A stretch of 64,000 bases of DNA from JBJXGE01 sp046154185 (GTDB lineage Bacteria > Planctomycetota > UBA8108 > UBA1146 > JAJFFE01): contig JBJXGE010000094.1 of the NCBI GenBank assembly GCA_046154185.1, forward strand, positions 20,071-84,070, given 5' to 3'. The translations under genes and the position numbers were made by a program. The notes below the pieces were generated by a model that worked only from the letters and a program-made list of their open reading frames with translations, was not told where the DNA came from and ran no database searches. Shown in pieces: positions 8,559 through 18,380 of this stretch (within the stretch, counting starts at the first letter, position 1; every line of letters begins with the position of its first letter).

Positions 8559-11183
8559 CTAGTCGAGATTGATCTTGGTTTGCTCGCCGGCAGCAATCGT
8601 GAATCGCACGGCAGCCGTGTGGCCGGTCGATGCCAAGACCCGGGCCTGATAGATTCCTGGCGGGAGCGGCGTCGAGGATTTGCCTGCGCCGGAACTCCAA
8701 GCGGTAGTCACCCAGACCGGCGTCACTCGACCGAGCCACTCGATGGCTATTCGTCTTCGCACGTGCTCGGGCGTCACTCGTTGCGAGAATTCTGCGAGCA
8801 CCGTGCCGCAGCGCTCGAATGTGAGCGCGACTTCCGAGGCACCCGCCGGAACTTCGAAGATGCTTGCGGAAACTCCGTCGCTCGCGTAGCCGAATCGCAC
8901 GCCGCCCGGCCAGGAGGTGAAGAGCGGATCTTCGTCGATCTGCGGTCGCTCAAGCATTTCGGCACGCTCTGGGCACGCCCCGGCTCGCAGCATATCGAAC
9001 TTCACTCCTTGGGGAATCACTCCGTCAGGAAGTACGAGGCGGAGACTCGCGACTCGTTCCAGCGTGAGTGTGCCAGTCGCATTGGCATGGAGCGTGACTT
9101 TCAACGGAGGTGCGTAGTACCCCGCGGGTGCGACCGCCTGCAAACGATACTCAGCGGGACAGACAGCTACGAGCGCGATCCGACCGGCAGCGTCGGTCCG
9201 GCCGTTGTATTTTGCTAAGCCATCTTCGGCAAGCAAGGTCCATGGCACGCCACCCGCTGGACTGCCATCGGGAAGTAACACTTCGCCAGCAAAGCGCACC
9301 GCGTGAAAATCGAGATCCAATTCAAGCGATTTCGCAACGACGCATGGTCCCGCTTGCAGCGCGACATTTCCCTCATTTCTAAACCGAACCATAAACTCGC
9401 CGGGCTCTGCGACAACGACGCCATACAAACCCAACCGATCAATGGTGCCCGCACTGCCAGTGCGCCTCGAAATGAAATTCAGCTTTCCACCGACTACGGG
9501 CTCGCCGTTAATAGTGATCTTGCCGTGGACCTGTATCGCGGGATCCACCGACAACTCAAAAGTCTTCGATTCGCCAGCAGAAAGTTCGAATTCACTCTTG
9601 TGCAGTTCGACCGTCGCGCGCCACAGGCGGAGACAATACTCTCCCGGTGAGAGAACATCGAATTGGAACTCGCCGCTCTCGGCGGAAAGATGCGGAGTTC
9701 GTGGCTGTCGCAGCGTTCCGGATTCGCGATCGCCGAGGTCAACAGGTTCGAGTTCAGCATGCACCGAAGAGTCAACGTTCCCAGCGTGGTCGCGGACTCG
9801 GACCAACAAGCTCGCCGCTGGCTTGAGCACAGATTCCAACCGCATTGCCGTCCTCGTCATTTCGAAGCGCGGCACGTGCTCCGCCGGATATCCGCGCGCT
9901 TCGATCGTCAGATCGACTGCGAGACCGCTCGGGACCCGAAACGCGCATGCGCCGCTTTCGTCGCTCATCCCTAGCGAAGTCGCTGGGTCCTGCGACGCGG
10001 GCGGGACATCCACGAAACTGCAGATCACCCTTGCGCCCGCGATCGGCGCGCGCGACGGACTCAGTACCACAATTGTCAGAAGTATTCCCGGCGCGCCGAG
10101 CGCGATCGCTAGACTCGTCGTCTCACCGACCGCCACCTCAACTTCCTCAACCATCGTTGACCGGAATCCTTCGACAGTAACGCACATCGCATAGGATCCA
10201 GCTTCGAGTCCCACAATCCGAACGCGTTCGGCTTCGACTTGATAGTTGCGCGAGCTCGCATGCGTCCGCGCGCCAGCGGCTGAATCGACGATTCGTTCCA
10301 AAGTTACTGCGACTGCCTTTGGCAGCCCGTGGCCTGCAGGCGCATGTAAGACAATTTCAATCGTGGCGTCGCGAGGAAGGAAGATTTCCTTCTGCAACTC
10401 TCCGACTCCGCGCGCCCGGAGTTCTCTTGCGAGGAGGCCGCGGTCGCCCCGAGTGCGAACGTGGATGACGGTTGCTCCCACCGGGATTCCTTGGAAGTCG
10501 AAGTACCCCCCGCTGTCCGTGCAAGCCCAGGATTCGAATAGCGGACCACCGGCGTCGAAGGAGACGATTATTTGAACGTCCGCTCCCTCGACCGGCTCGC
10601 CGTCGATAGTCAGGACTCGCGCTTCATAAGGGAGTCCGGCTTCGAGAACGAGATGAACTTCGGGTGCAAAGCCGGCCGTCACTTCAATCGATTGATGCGT
10701 GCGTCCGACGTATCCCACTGCGCTGCAGAAGACCTCGTACGAGCCGTCGCGCACTCCCCTAGTCGTGAATCGTCCTTTGCTGTCGCTCGTCTCGCTCACT
10801 ACTTCTTGCCGCACTTCGTCATTCGGCAGATTGGTCTCCGAGATGGTGATCTGCGCGTTGTAGATGGGATTTCCCAGGGCATCTGTGACCGAGCCGAGGA
10901 CCTGCGTACCGATTCGGAGTGTGATCGCGGTCATTGGTAACTCGACGTGGCTTAAGTTGAAGTGAAGCGGGACTCCTGCCGGCGACGATTTCAACTCGAG
11001 CGCACCATCGGCTGAAATCGACTGCAAAGCTTGGGATGTTTGAGCGGCAGTTCGCGGATCCGCGCTTGCGAAAATAAGAACCACGAACCCCGCGCAGATG
11101 GGGATTGCGATCATCGCCGCGGCGAAGAGCAGCACTCTACCTGACCGGCTTCGCCGTCGATTCCGGTGCCGTTCGCGCTCCAT
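8559..11183 (-). CDS. Large membrane-anchored CpD-reg repeat protein
   Basis: 874 residues. An Arg-rich N-terminus and one hydrophobic segment (about 18-42) act as a signal anchor. The remainder is a string of beta-sandwich domains of the carboxypeptidase regulatory-like type. The repeats show the typical phrases GSVTDALGNPIYNAQITI, DSKGRFTTRGVRDGSYEVF and GEPVEGADVQI, and the pattern recurs through to the end. Such proteins are abundant in Planctomycetota and are presumed to be cell-surface or periplasmic structural or adhesive proteins. It shares its domain type with the sigma-linked protein at 25521-28454 but lacks the FecR-like part. The start is supported by AAGGTGAG just upstream. Confidence 0.75.
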   Translation of the reverse strand: MERERHRNRRRSRSGRVLLFAAAMIAIPICAGFVVLIFASADPRTAAQTSQALQSISADGALELKSSPAGVPLHFNLSHVELPMTAITLRIGTQVLGSVTDALGNPIYNAQITISETNLPNDEVRQEVVSETSDSKGRFTTRGVRDGSYEVFCSAVGYVGRTHQSIEVTAGFAPEVHLVLEAGLPYEARVLTIDGEPVEGADVQIIVSFDAGGPLFESWACTDSGGYFDFQGIPVGATVIHVRTRGDRGLLARELRARGVGELQKEIFLPRDATIEIVLHAPAGHGLPKAVAVTLERIVDSAAGARTHASSRNYQVEAERVRIVGLEAGSYAMCVTVEGFRSTMVEEVEVAVGETTSLAIALGAPGILLTIVVLSPSRAPIAGARVICSFVDVPPASQDPATSLGMSDESGACAFRVPSGLAVDLTIEARGYPAEHVPRFEMTRTAMRLESVLKPAASLLVRVRDHAGNVDSSVHAELEPVDLGDRESGTLRQPRTPHLSAESGEFQFDVLSPGEYCLRLWRATVELHKSEFELSAGESKTFELSVDPAIQVHGKITINGEPVVGGKLNFISRRTGSAGTIDRLGLYGVVVAEPGEFMVRFRNEGNVALQAGPCVVAKSLELDLDFHAVRFAGEVLLPDGSPAGGVPWTLLAEDGLAKYNGRTDAAGRIALVAVCPAEYRLQAVAPAGYYAPPLKVTLHANATGTLTLERVASLRLVLPDGVIPQGVKFDMLRAGACPERAEMLERPQIDEDPLFTSWPGGVRFGYASDGVSASIFEVPAGASEVALTFERCGTVLAEFSQRVTPEHVRRRIAIEWLGRVTPVWVTTAWSSGAGKSSTPLPPGIYQARVLASTGHTAAVRFTIAAGEQTKINLD

Positions 11184-11297
11184 GTCTCACCTTCAGTCTC
11201 GCAACGCACACGTCGGACGGTCGACGGCGCCTCCTTTTGCTGCGCGTTCAATCTGAGGTGAACGATCGCGCAAAAGGAGGTGCTGATTTCGCCCCTA

Positions 11298-12152
11298 CTA
11301 CGGGGCGGGCTGAGTAACCGTACTCGAATCGAGGGTGACCGCCGTCTGTGCCAGGAGTCTGCCGTTCACCGATGCGCCGGTATTCGCGACAATCGATGTC
11401 TGGGAGAGAAGAATTCCTTCGAGATGGGAAGTCGTTCCGATCTCCGCGGCACCGAACACCTGCCAGAAGATGTTCTTCGACAGCGCGCCACCGGCGAGGA
11501 CAATCTGCGTCGAGGAACTCATTGTTAGACTCTGCGCAATTTGGAAGATCCAGACATCATTGGGGCCACCGGAGAGAGTGACATCCGTCGGGATGAGAAC
11601 AGCGGTACCCCATTTGTAAACCGCGGGCGGGAGAGTGAGTCCGCCGATGTTCCCTGCACCCAGCTCGATGTGGTCAGGGGCTCGTCCTGCGGCGTCCGCG
11701 TAGGCGGCTTCCATGTCGAGTACGGCGACGGTGAGATCGGCAGGCGCTGGGTCTGTATAGTCGGCCGCTACGACGTGTCCACTGACCTGAGTCGAAGTCG
11801 AGAACGTGCCCGATGGATCCAGATTCAATGAGAACCCCGTGATGAAGCTCGCGGCGGCCGGGCTCAGTCCAAGGCTCCCAGTGACGACGGAGGCTGGAAC
11901 AGTTGAGATTGCGGACTTGGCCAAGATCGTGTGGTTCTCGGCCGTGCCAAGATCCACGGGCGCCGGACCACGTCCCAAGCCGCCAACGCCAGTGCCAGCA
12001 CCGGCAAGAATTGGTGGGCTTGCACCTGCGCCTGCAACACCGCGGTGACTTCTGTGATTCTTGCAGCCTGCAACCATCGCAACTAGCAGCAGCGCTATGA
12101 CCACGCCGCAGACTGCGGCGGAAATACGTTTACAGTTACTCATTCTCGTCAT
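11298..12152 (-). CDS. DUF3494 ice-binding-type lipoprotein
   Basis: 284 residues. The N-terminus has a hydrophobic stretch ending VAMVAGC, a lipobox, so the protein is probably lipidated and exported. A Gly/Pro-rich linker is followed from about residue 65 by a complete DUF3494 domain, the fold of bacterial and algal ice-binding proteins. Family hallmarks are clear: DLGTAENHTILAKSAIST, AASFITGFSL, ELGAGNIGGLTLPP, YKWGTAVLIPTDVTLSGG, NDVWIFQIAQSLT, KNIFWQVFG and NGRLLAQTAVTLD. Known members bind ice or act as adhesins on ice; some homologues in warm habitats probably have other surface roles. ATGs at 12152 and 12143 are both possible. It is followed by the CpD-reg gene on the same strand after 114 bases. 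Confidence 0.85.
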   Translation of the reverse strand: MTRMSNCKRISAAVCGVVIALLLVAMVAGCKNHRSHRGVAGAGASPPILAGAGTGVGGLGRGPAPVDLGTAENHTILAKSAISTVPASVVTGSLGLSPAAASFITGFSLNLDPSGTFSTSTQVSGHVVAADYTDPAPADLTVAVLDMEAAYADAAGRAPDHIELGAGNIGGLTLPPAVYKWGTAVLIPTDVTLSGGPNDVWIFQIAQSLTMSSSTQIVLAGGALSKNIFWQVFGAAEIGTTSHLEGILLSQTSIVANTGASVNGRLLAQTAVTLDSSTVTQPAP

Positions 12153-12917
12153 CTTTCATCTTGTAGACCTTTTTCGCTGATCGTGAGCTGGCCGTTTTCT
12201 AAACCTTGACCGACGCGAGCAACTAAGAGTTTGACCCGTTCAATTCGACGCTCCTATCACAACGTGTGCATTCTGAGGCGCTCGCCGCATCGGCAACCCG
12301 CATGCGCAGTTTCGAGCTGACATGATTCTTGTGGAGATGTTAGACCCGCGGTGAAGAGTGTCCTATGGGGTTCAACCCTACTAAAATTCGCAAGAATCGG
12401 ATTTAACTGGAGAGCGCGCTGTTCTCGTGTCCGCTCCTTCAACCTGAAAGATTGAATAGGGAAATGCCCAGGGCAACCGTCTGCTCCGGCAGACCGGACC
12501 AGCCGGCCGCCCTTGTATGTTGCCGAACGCCGTCGAAACTACCTTCGCACGAACCAGACTCGCCGACAACAATGCCGACCAGCCACGGATCGGCCCTTCG
12601 GGCCGTGGGAAATGGATTGGCCGCGCGACCACTTCTCGTGAAACTCGATAGTTGTCAGAATCTGCAAACTCACCGCGAACTCGAAGTAGTTCAGCTGCGG
12701 CGCAGAGAACTGCGCACTCGCCAGGATTCAAGGATTCTCAAACAACGGGCGGCTCAGGGTTCGATCGGGCACTGTCCGTTCTCGCGGGACCCGCACACTT
12801 CGTCGTTCAGCGTGCGTTCCCGCCGTCCGATAACGAAGACTGAGTGTCCAGAGGGTTTTCGCTCGGCAGTCGAGCTGTGAAGCGCGGACCGCGCGGCACA
12901 GGCGAGCGGGGTGTCGC
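12153..12917. other. 765-bp stretch without a recognisable gene
   Basis: No convincing coding frame on either strand: the open frames are short, have no ribosome-binding site, and show none of the strong GC third-position bias of the flanking genes. It must hold the promoter of the ice-binding-type gene (left) and of the MBOAT gene (right). The only structure I see is a short perfect hairpin, CGGCCC-TTC-GGGCCG, at 12591-12605. It is not followed by a T-run, so it is not a classical terminator. Confidence 0.5.
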
Positions 12918-14378
12918 GTGAAGTTCAATTCCATCGAGTTTCTGCTCTATTTTCCGCTCGTGGCGTTGAGCTACTTCCTGCTGCCCCAACGACACCGCTG
13001 GCTCTTGCTCCTCGCCGCGAGCTACTATTTCTATATGTGTTGGGAGCCGGTCTACGCGCTCCTCATCGTCGCGTCGACCGTGGTCGACTACGCGGCCGGA
13101 CGCCTGATGGGCGCGAGCGCCGACCGCGCGCAGCGCCGCAAGTATTTGTTCGTCAGCATGGCGCTCAATCTCGGGCTCCTCTTCACGTTTAAGTACCTGG
13201 ACTTCACATTGGCATCTTTGAAAGCGGCCTTCGCGCCCTTCAACTTGCTCGAAGACCTGCCGCTCTTTCACTTGGTGTTGCCCGTCGGGATCTCGTTCTA
13301 CACATTTCAAACGTTGAGCTACACGATCGATGTCTATCGCGGCACGGCGCCGGCGGAGCGACACCTCGGCTACTTCGCGCTCTACGTCGTGTACTTCCCG
13401 CAACTCGTCGCCGGCCCCATTGAGCGCACGGACCGCCTGTTGCCGCAACTGCGGGCGACGCACGCATTCGATTTGCAGCGCATCTATTCGGGCGCGCTCT
13501 GCATGCTGTGGGGATTCTTCAAGAAGCTCGCCATCGCCGATCCGCTCGGGCTCATCGTCGACCCGGTCTACAACAACCCGCAAGCGTTCGAAGGGCCGGC
13601 GTTCGTGGTCGCGACCGTGGCGTTCGCGATTCAGATCTACTGCGACTTCTCCGGCTACTCGGACATCGCGATCGGCGCGTCGCGAATTCTTGGCATCGAG
13701 CTCATGCAGAACTTTCGCCGCCCTTACCTCGCACGCTCGCTCGTCGAGTTTTGGCAGCGTTGGCATATCTCGCTCTCCCAGTGGTTTCGCGACTACGTGT
13801 ATGTTCCGCTCGGCGGCAATCGCGGTTCGACGGCGCGCGTGTGCGTCAACCTGTTCATTGTGTTTCTCGTCAGCGGCCTCTGGCACGGGGCGAGTTGGAC
13901 CTTCGTCGCGTGGGGCGCGCTCCACGGCACGTATTTAATCGTCGGTCGACTCACACGCGCGCCGCGTGCTGCGCTCGCCGCCGCGCTGCGACTCGAGCGC
14001 GTGCCGCGCCTCCACCTTGCCGCGCAAATCGCCACGACTTTCACCCTCGTCTTAGCCGCGTGGGTGTTCTTCCGTGCCGCCTCGGTCGCGGACGCTTGCT
14101 ACATCTTCGCGAGCCTCGGCACCGGCTGGCAGTCATTCACGGTGTCCGTGCTCGAACCGTTCGCCAACGTGGGAGTTCCCCTCGACCAGCTCGTCGCGGC
14201 GCTCATCGCCATCCTGTGTCTCGAACTCGTGCAGCTCGCGCAAGAGTATACGCGACTCAGCGCGTGGTTCTTTCAGCGACCGGTCGCGCTCCGCTGGGGC
14301 GCGTACCAATTGCTCTTACTCGGGGTGTTTCTCCTCGGAGACTTCCATGAGCGTGCCTTCATCTACTTCCAGTTCTGA
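12918..14378 (+). CDS. MBOAT O-acyltransferase (AlgI/DltB-like)
   Basis: 486-residue polytopic membrane enzyme that would transfer an acyl group, normally acetyl, across the membrane to a polysaccharide or other envelope polymer. It starts MKFNSIEFLLYFPLV, the usual start of this family. Diagnostic segments are LPVGISFYTFQTLSYTIDVY, FPQLVAGPIER, FWQRWHISLSQWFRDYVYVP and VSGLWHGASWTFVAWG; the last contains the catalytic His (H323). Length fits AlgI. The next gene overlaps it by 32 bases and encodes an SGNH-type partner, as in alginate and cell-wall acetylation systems. Confidence 0.92.
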   Translation: MKFNSIEFLLYFPLVALSYFLLPQRHRWLLLLAASYYFYMCWEPVYALLIVASTVVDYAAGRLMGASADRAQRRKYLFVSMALNLGLLFTFKYLDFTLASLKAAFAPFNLLEDLPLFHLVLPVGISFYTFQTLSYTIDVYRGTAPAERHLGYFALYVVYFPQLVAGPIERTDRLLPQLRATHAFDLQRIYSGALCMLWGFFKKLAIADPLGLIVDPVYNNPQAFEGPAFVVATVAFAIQIYCDFSGYSDIAIGASRILGIELMQNFRRPYLARSLVEFWQRWHISLSQWFRDYVYVPLGGNRGSTARVCVNLFIVFLVSGLWHGASWTFVAWGALHGTYLIVGRLTRAPRAALAAALRLERVPRLHLAAQIATTFTLVLAAWVFFRAASVADACYIFASLGTGWQSFTVSVLEPFANVGVPLDQLVAALIAILCLELVQLAQEYTRLSAWFFQRPVALRWGAYQLLLLGVFLLGDFHERAFIYFQF

Positions 14379-15348
14379 CGTGTGGCGAGGAGTGCGGACG
14401 ATCGCACGGCGCGCGACTTTGTTCGCCGCGATCTTCGCACTCGTGCTCGCGGCGCTCGATTGGCGACTCGGCGCCAACGTCTTCACGTCGTACGCGCTCG
14501 GGTATCGTGCGCTCACCGCCGCCGTCGGTGCGCCGCCCGACGAAGTCTTGCTGCTCGGGACATCGCATGTCGCGCGCGGCGTCGATCCGACGCAGCTCGG
14601 CGCGCCAGCCGAGCGCGCTTTCAATTTCGCGCTCGACGCCGCACCGCCGAGCTTCTTTGTCGACTGGTACACGCGGCTCTATCGCAAGTACCGGCCGGCG
14701 CCGAAGCGCGTCGTCATCGACGCGGCGAGTTTCATCTTCGACGGCCAGCGGCTCTATCGCCGCTATGCGCACGACAGCGAATACTTTCCTGCCGACCACT
14801 TTTGGCGCGAGCTCGAAGCCGGTGAAGTGTCGCGCGAGCTGCTCATTAAGCACCGATGGCCGCTTCTCAAATACCGCCGCAACTATTCGCTACTCCTGCG
14901 GCACGAGAATCTGAACATGGACAGTCTCGATCGTTATAGCTTCGGTTGGATGCCGCTCGTCGGCACGAACCCGCATCACGATCGCGTGCAGTATCCGCCG
15001 ACCCACATCGAAGAGACGGAGGTGCGCGCACTCGAGCGCCTGCTCGAGGTCTTGGCGAGCGATCGGGTCGAGGTCGTGCTCGTGCAGACGCCGGTCTATC
15101 TCCCGAAGTTTCCGCTCGACGACGCGACGACCCGGCGCATCGCCGCAATCGCCGCGGCGCGCGGAATCCCGTTCCTCAACTACAACGCAGAACGTCGCAG
15201 CGACCTGAATAGCGAGCTGCAACATTTTCATGACTACGGACACCTGAACGTCGATGGCGGCAAGATCTTCAGCGCCCGATTGGGCGTCGACCTCCATCGA
15301 CTCCGCCTCGGCGGCTTGCGCGCCGAACGCACTGGAAACAGAGACTGA
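14347..15348 (+). CDS. SGNH-type partner of MBOAT (DltD/AlgX-like)
   Basis: 333 residues with one N-terminal membrane anchor (about 18-38) and a periplasmic SGNH/GDSL-like domain. The nucleophile block is LLLGTSHVARG (S73), and the end has the DxxH pair DYGHLN (D296, H299). Two-component acetylation systems pair an MBOAT membrane protein with such an SGNH protein, which completes transfer to the polymer, so the function is inferred from both motifs and position. The ATG at 14347 lies inside the MBOAT gene (32-base overlap), indicating translational coupling. The following methyltransferase gene begins at its stop. Confidence 0.8.
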   Translation: MSVPSSTSSSDVWRGVRTIARRATLFAAIFALVLAALDWRLGANVFTSYALGYRALTAAVGAPPDEVLLLGTSHVARGVDPTQLGAPAERAFNFALDAAPPSFFVDWYTRLYRKYRPAPKRVVIDAASFIFDGQRLYRRYAHDSEYFPADHFWRELEAGEVSRELLIKHRWPLLKYRRNYSLLLRHENLNMDSLDRYSFGWMPLVGTNPHHDRVQYPPTHIEETEVRALERLLEVLASDRVEVVLVQTPVYLPKFPLDDATTRRIAAIAAARGIPFLNYNAERRSDLNSELQHFHDYGHLNVDGGKIFSARLGVDLHRLRLGGLRAERTGNRD

Positions 15349-15349
15349 A

Positions 15350-16786
15350 TTGCACACTGAATCGCTGGTTTCATCCTCGCAAACGGCGGCCACGTCGCAT
15401 CCCGCGTCGTTCCGGGATCCAAGCGGCGTCGTCTTTCACGTCGCGGGCGAGTTGTATCGACAGGTGAATCTGGTCTATCGAGACGACTACGAACGGCTGG
15501 AAAGCTCCGGCCTCCTCGAGCAACTCTGGTCGGATCGCCTTCTCATTCCGCATGCCGACGCCGCGAACGTGGCGCCGAAGGACTTGAGCGCGGCATGGCG
15601 CGTCATCAAACCTGAGCTCGTGCCGTTCATCTCTTATCCGTATGAGTGGAGCTTCAGTCAGCTCCAAGACGCCGCGCTTCTCACGCTCGAGATACAGCGC
15701 CGCGCGCTCCTTGCCGGCCTGTCGCTCAAAGATGCGAGCGCGTACAACGTGCAGTTCGTCGGCGGTCGACCGATACTCATCGACACGCTCTCGTTCGAGC
15801 GTTATCGCGAAGGCGCGCCGTGGCCCGCGTACGCGCAGTTCTGCCGGCACTTCCTCGCGCCGCTGATGTTGATGGCGCTCAAGGACATCCGACTCGGTCA
15901 ATTGTTGCGCGTGCATCTCGACGGCGTGCCGCTCGATCTCGCGAGCACGCTGTTGCCGCGGCGCAGTTGGTGGCGCTTTTCGTGGCTCGCTCACGTCCAT
16001 TTGCACGCGCTCGCGCAGCGGCGCTTCGCGAGCGCCGCTGCGTCGCCGCGAACGACCGGCGGCCACCGGCACTTCTCCCGCACTGCGATGGAGGGACTCA
16101 TCGCGAGCCTCGAGCGCGGCGTGCGCGCGCTCAAGTGGCAGCCGCGCGGCACGGAGTGGTGCGACTACTACGACGCGACGAACTACAGCGATGACGCGGC
16201 GCGCTCGAAGGGCGCGTTGGTCGAGGCGATGCTGGCGGAGTTCGCGCCCCGCACGGTTTGGGATCTCGGCGCTAACACCGGCGTCTACAGTCGGCTCGCG
16301 GCGCAGCGCGGCATTCAAACCGTCGCCTTCGATATCGATCCCGCGGCCGTCGAGAAGAACTATCGGCAGGTGCGCGCCCAGCACGAATCGATGCTACTGC
16401 CGCTCCTCCTCGACCTCACGAATCCGAGCGCGGCGCAAGGCTGGGGGCACGCGGAGCGCGACTCGCTCGCGGCGCGCGGTCCGTGCGACTTGGCGCTCGC
16501 GCTCGCGCTCGTGCATCACCTGGCGATTGCGAACAACGTACCGCTCGCGCGCGTTGCGGAGTTCTTCGCTTCGATTGCGCGGGCGCTGATCATCGAGTTT
16601 GTGCCGAAGGAAGATTCGCAGGTCGAGCGTTTGTTGAGTTCGCGCGCGGATGTTTTTCCGGACTATCACGCCGCGGGATTTGTCGCCGCGTTCAGCCGCT
16701 ACTTTCGAATCGTGCGACAGGCGCCGGTCGCGGGCACGGCGCGCACGCTTTACGCGATGACGGCGCTCAACGCCGACGCGCCGTAA
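15350..16786 (+). CDS. SAM-dependent methyltransferase, NoeA-like
   Basis: About 478 residues. The C-terminal half is a class I methyltransferase with the SAM-binding motif VWDLGANTGVYSRLA and acidic strand end TVAFDIDPAAVEKN. The N-terminal half has the pattern of NoeA-like proteins (LKDASAYNVQFVGGRPILIDTLSFE), which looks like a kinase-related fold. The start is uncertain: a TTG at 15350, two bases after the previous stop, is preferred; an ATG at 15254 would overlap the SGNH gene by 95 bases and add a tail with no family resemblance. Position in the operon suggests methylation of the same surface glycan that the MBOAT pair acylates. Its end overlaps the convergent sulfatase gene by 20 bases. 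Confidence 0.75.
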   Translation: MHTESLVSSSQTAATSHPASFRDPSGVVFHVAGELYRQVNLVYRDDYERLESSGLLEQLWSDRLLIPHADAANVAPKDLSAAWRVIKPELVPFISYPYEWSFSQLQDAALLTLEIQRRALLAGLSLKDASAYNVQFVGGRPILIDTLSFERYREGAPWPAYAQFCRHFLAPLMLMALKDIRLGQLLRVHLDGVPLDLASTLLPRRSWWRFSWLAHVHLHALAQRRFASAAASPRTTGGHRHFSRTAMEGLIASLERGVRALKWQPRGTEWCDYYDATNYSDDAARSKGALVEAMLAEFAPRTVWDLGANTGVYSRLAAQRGIQTVAFDIDPAAVEKNYRQVRAQHESMLLPLLLDLTNPSAAQGWGHAERDSLAARGPCDLALALALVHHLAIANNVPLARVAEFFASIARALIIEFVPKEDSQVERLLSSRADVFPDYHAAGFVAAFSRYFRIVRQAPVAGTARTLYAMTALNADAP

Positions 16787-18380
16787 TCCACGCGGCGATG
16801 TCGGTCGTGAGTATCGCTTCGCCGACGTCGACGCGCTCCCGTTGACCTGGGAGTTTGATCACGAGCGGCACCGCCGTGCTGCGCGCGCGCGCGTCGTCGT
16901 GATCGTGCGACGCAGTCCCATGCGCGAGCGTGCCGTGGTCGCCCGTCATGATGATCGAGCACGTCTCCCAGTGGCCGGCGGCGCGGATCGCGGCGACGAT
17001 TTCGCCGATGAGACGATCGAGGTACGCGAGATTGTCGCGATAGCCGGGATGTTGCGGCGGTTCGTTGGTGCGAAAGTTCGGACGCACGCCATTCGCCGTG
17101 TAGTAGAAGGGCGGGTGCGGCAGCAAGTAGTGGATGAACGCCGTGAGTTGCGCGCCGCCACGGCTGATCGCCGTGAGCGTTTGCCGATGCGTCGCCTCGG
17201 TCGCGAACACGTGAAACTCCGCGTGGTAGTGGCTGAGGCCAAAGAGACGATGAATCGGCAGGTGACTGTAGAAGCAGGATTTGAAAAGGAGCGCGCGGAA
17301 TTGTTCGCGCAGCCCGAGCTGTTGACCGTTGTCGTAGGGGAGTTCGAACACCCAATCGACTTGCGAACCGAGCATCCGGCGATAGGGGAGCGCGCGTCCG
17401 ATCACGATGCGCAAGTCGTCCGGACTCGCGAGCTGGGCGTGAATAGGACGAAGCGTGGTCGTGTCGGCGAACTGTCCGTTTCGCTCGATCCAAGTGCTGC
17501 CGTCTGCGTCGAGCCGGACATCGCCATTCGCTTGAAACAAAATGTTCGGGATCGACTTCTCCGTGAAGACCTGCGTCGAATGCGCATTCGAAAACAGGTG
17601 ACTCGTACTCGCGAGCGCCGTGAGATTCGGAAACTCAGTGCGCGCGTCGCTGCGGCGAAACGTCTCATCGTAGTCCCACTCGTCGAACACGAAGAAATAG
17701 ACGGGGCCGGTCCGCGCGGCGATCGCGACCGCGGGCGGTGTTGCCGCGGCGGCGAGATACGGCGCAGGGGTGGGTGGCGCGCCGATGGCGGAGAATTGCG
17801 CGAAGTAGGCCAAGAGGACGACCGGCATCGGCGCGAACATGAGTAGCGCAGTCTGGCCAATTCGCGCGAAGCACGGCCAGGCGCCGGGCACGCCGATGAG
17901 CGCCAGCGTGACGACAAGCCACAGCAGTTTGTATTGATGATGGTAGAGCGAAATGAGCTGGCCGAGTTGCGGCAGCGGCAAGTGGATGAGGATCATGTAG
18001 CAGGCCGTCAACACGGCGCAGGCGCAGACCGGCGCCTTGAGGACGCGCGCCACGAGCTGTCGACGGGATGGATAGACGCGCACGATGACCGCATCGGCGA
18101 GGCCGCTGAGCGTCGCGATCAGCAACGCGAGCGCGCCGACGAGCAGGTAGCTCACCAACACGCCATCGAAACTATACGAAAGATCGCGTCGATTCTTGGT
18201 GCTCGCGAGCGTGTTGAAGTATGGGAGAAAAAGCAAGTAGGCGAAGAGGAACGACAGGCCGAGTCGTCGCCCAAGGGATGCGAGGCGGCTTTGGCGCTTC
18301 GGAACGGCGACCTTCGCCCATGGAATCGTGGAGTCGACGGCCGGCACGAAGCGCTCGGTCGGTGAAGCGACGATGGTCAC
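16767..18380 (-). CDS. Membrane-bound sulfatase/alkaline-phosphatase superfamily protein
   Basis: 537 residues. The first 210 hold about five membrane segments. The rest is a periplasmic hydrolase of the alkaline phosphatase superfamily, seen from the metal-site start PVYFFVFDEWDYDETF, the middle FIHYLLPHPPFYYT and the late motif IIMTGDHGTLAHG. This membrane-plus-hydrolase layout is that of envelope phospho-group transferases such as LtaS and EptA, and of glycan sulfatases. The usual Thr/Cys nucleophile context is not obvious, so the chemistry is open. The gene faces the MBOAT operon and overlaps its last gene by 20 bases; a joint role in envelope decoration is inference. Confidence 0.72.
   Translation of the reverse strand: MTIVASPTERFVPAVDSTIPWAKVAVPKRQSRLASLGRRLGLSFLFAYLLFLPYFNTLASTKNRRDLSYSFDGVLVSYLLVGALALLIATLSGLADAVIVRVYPSRRQLVARVLKAPVCACAVLTACYMILIHLPLPQLGQLISLYHHQYKLLWLVVTLALIGVPGAWPCFARIGQTALLMFAPMPVVLLAYFAQFSAIGAPPTPAPYLAAAATPPAVAIAARTGPVYFFVFDEWDYDETFRRSDARTEFPNLTALASTSHLFSNAHSTQVFTEKSIPNILFQANGDVRLDADGSTWIERNGQFADTTTLRPIHAQLASPDDLRIVIGRALPYRRMLGSQVDWVFELPYDNGQQLGLREQFRALLFKSCFYSHLPIHRLFGLSHYHAEFHVFATEATHRQTLTAISRGGAQLTAFIHYLLPHPPFYYTANGVRPNFRTNEPPQHPGYRDNLAYLDRLIGEIVAAIRAAGHWETCSIIMTGDHGTLAHGTASHDHDDARARSTAVPLVIKLPGQRERVDVGEAILTTDIAAWITARRR

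Noticed and set aside
12591..12605. CGGCCC-TTC-GGGCCG hairpin as a terminator or third repeat copy
   Set aside because: There is no T-run after it and it does not share the flanking sequence of the repeat copies at 24589 and 59768.
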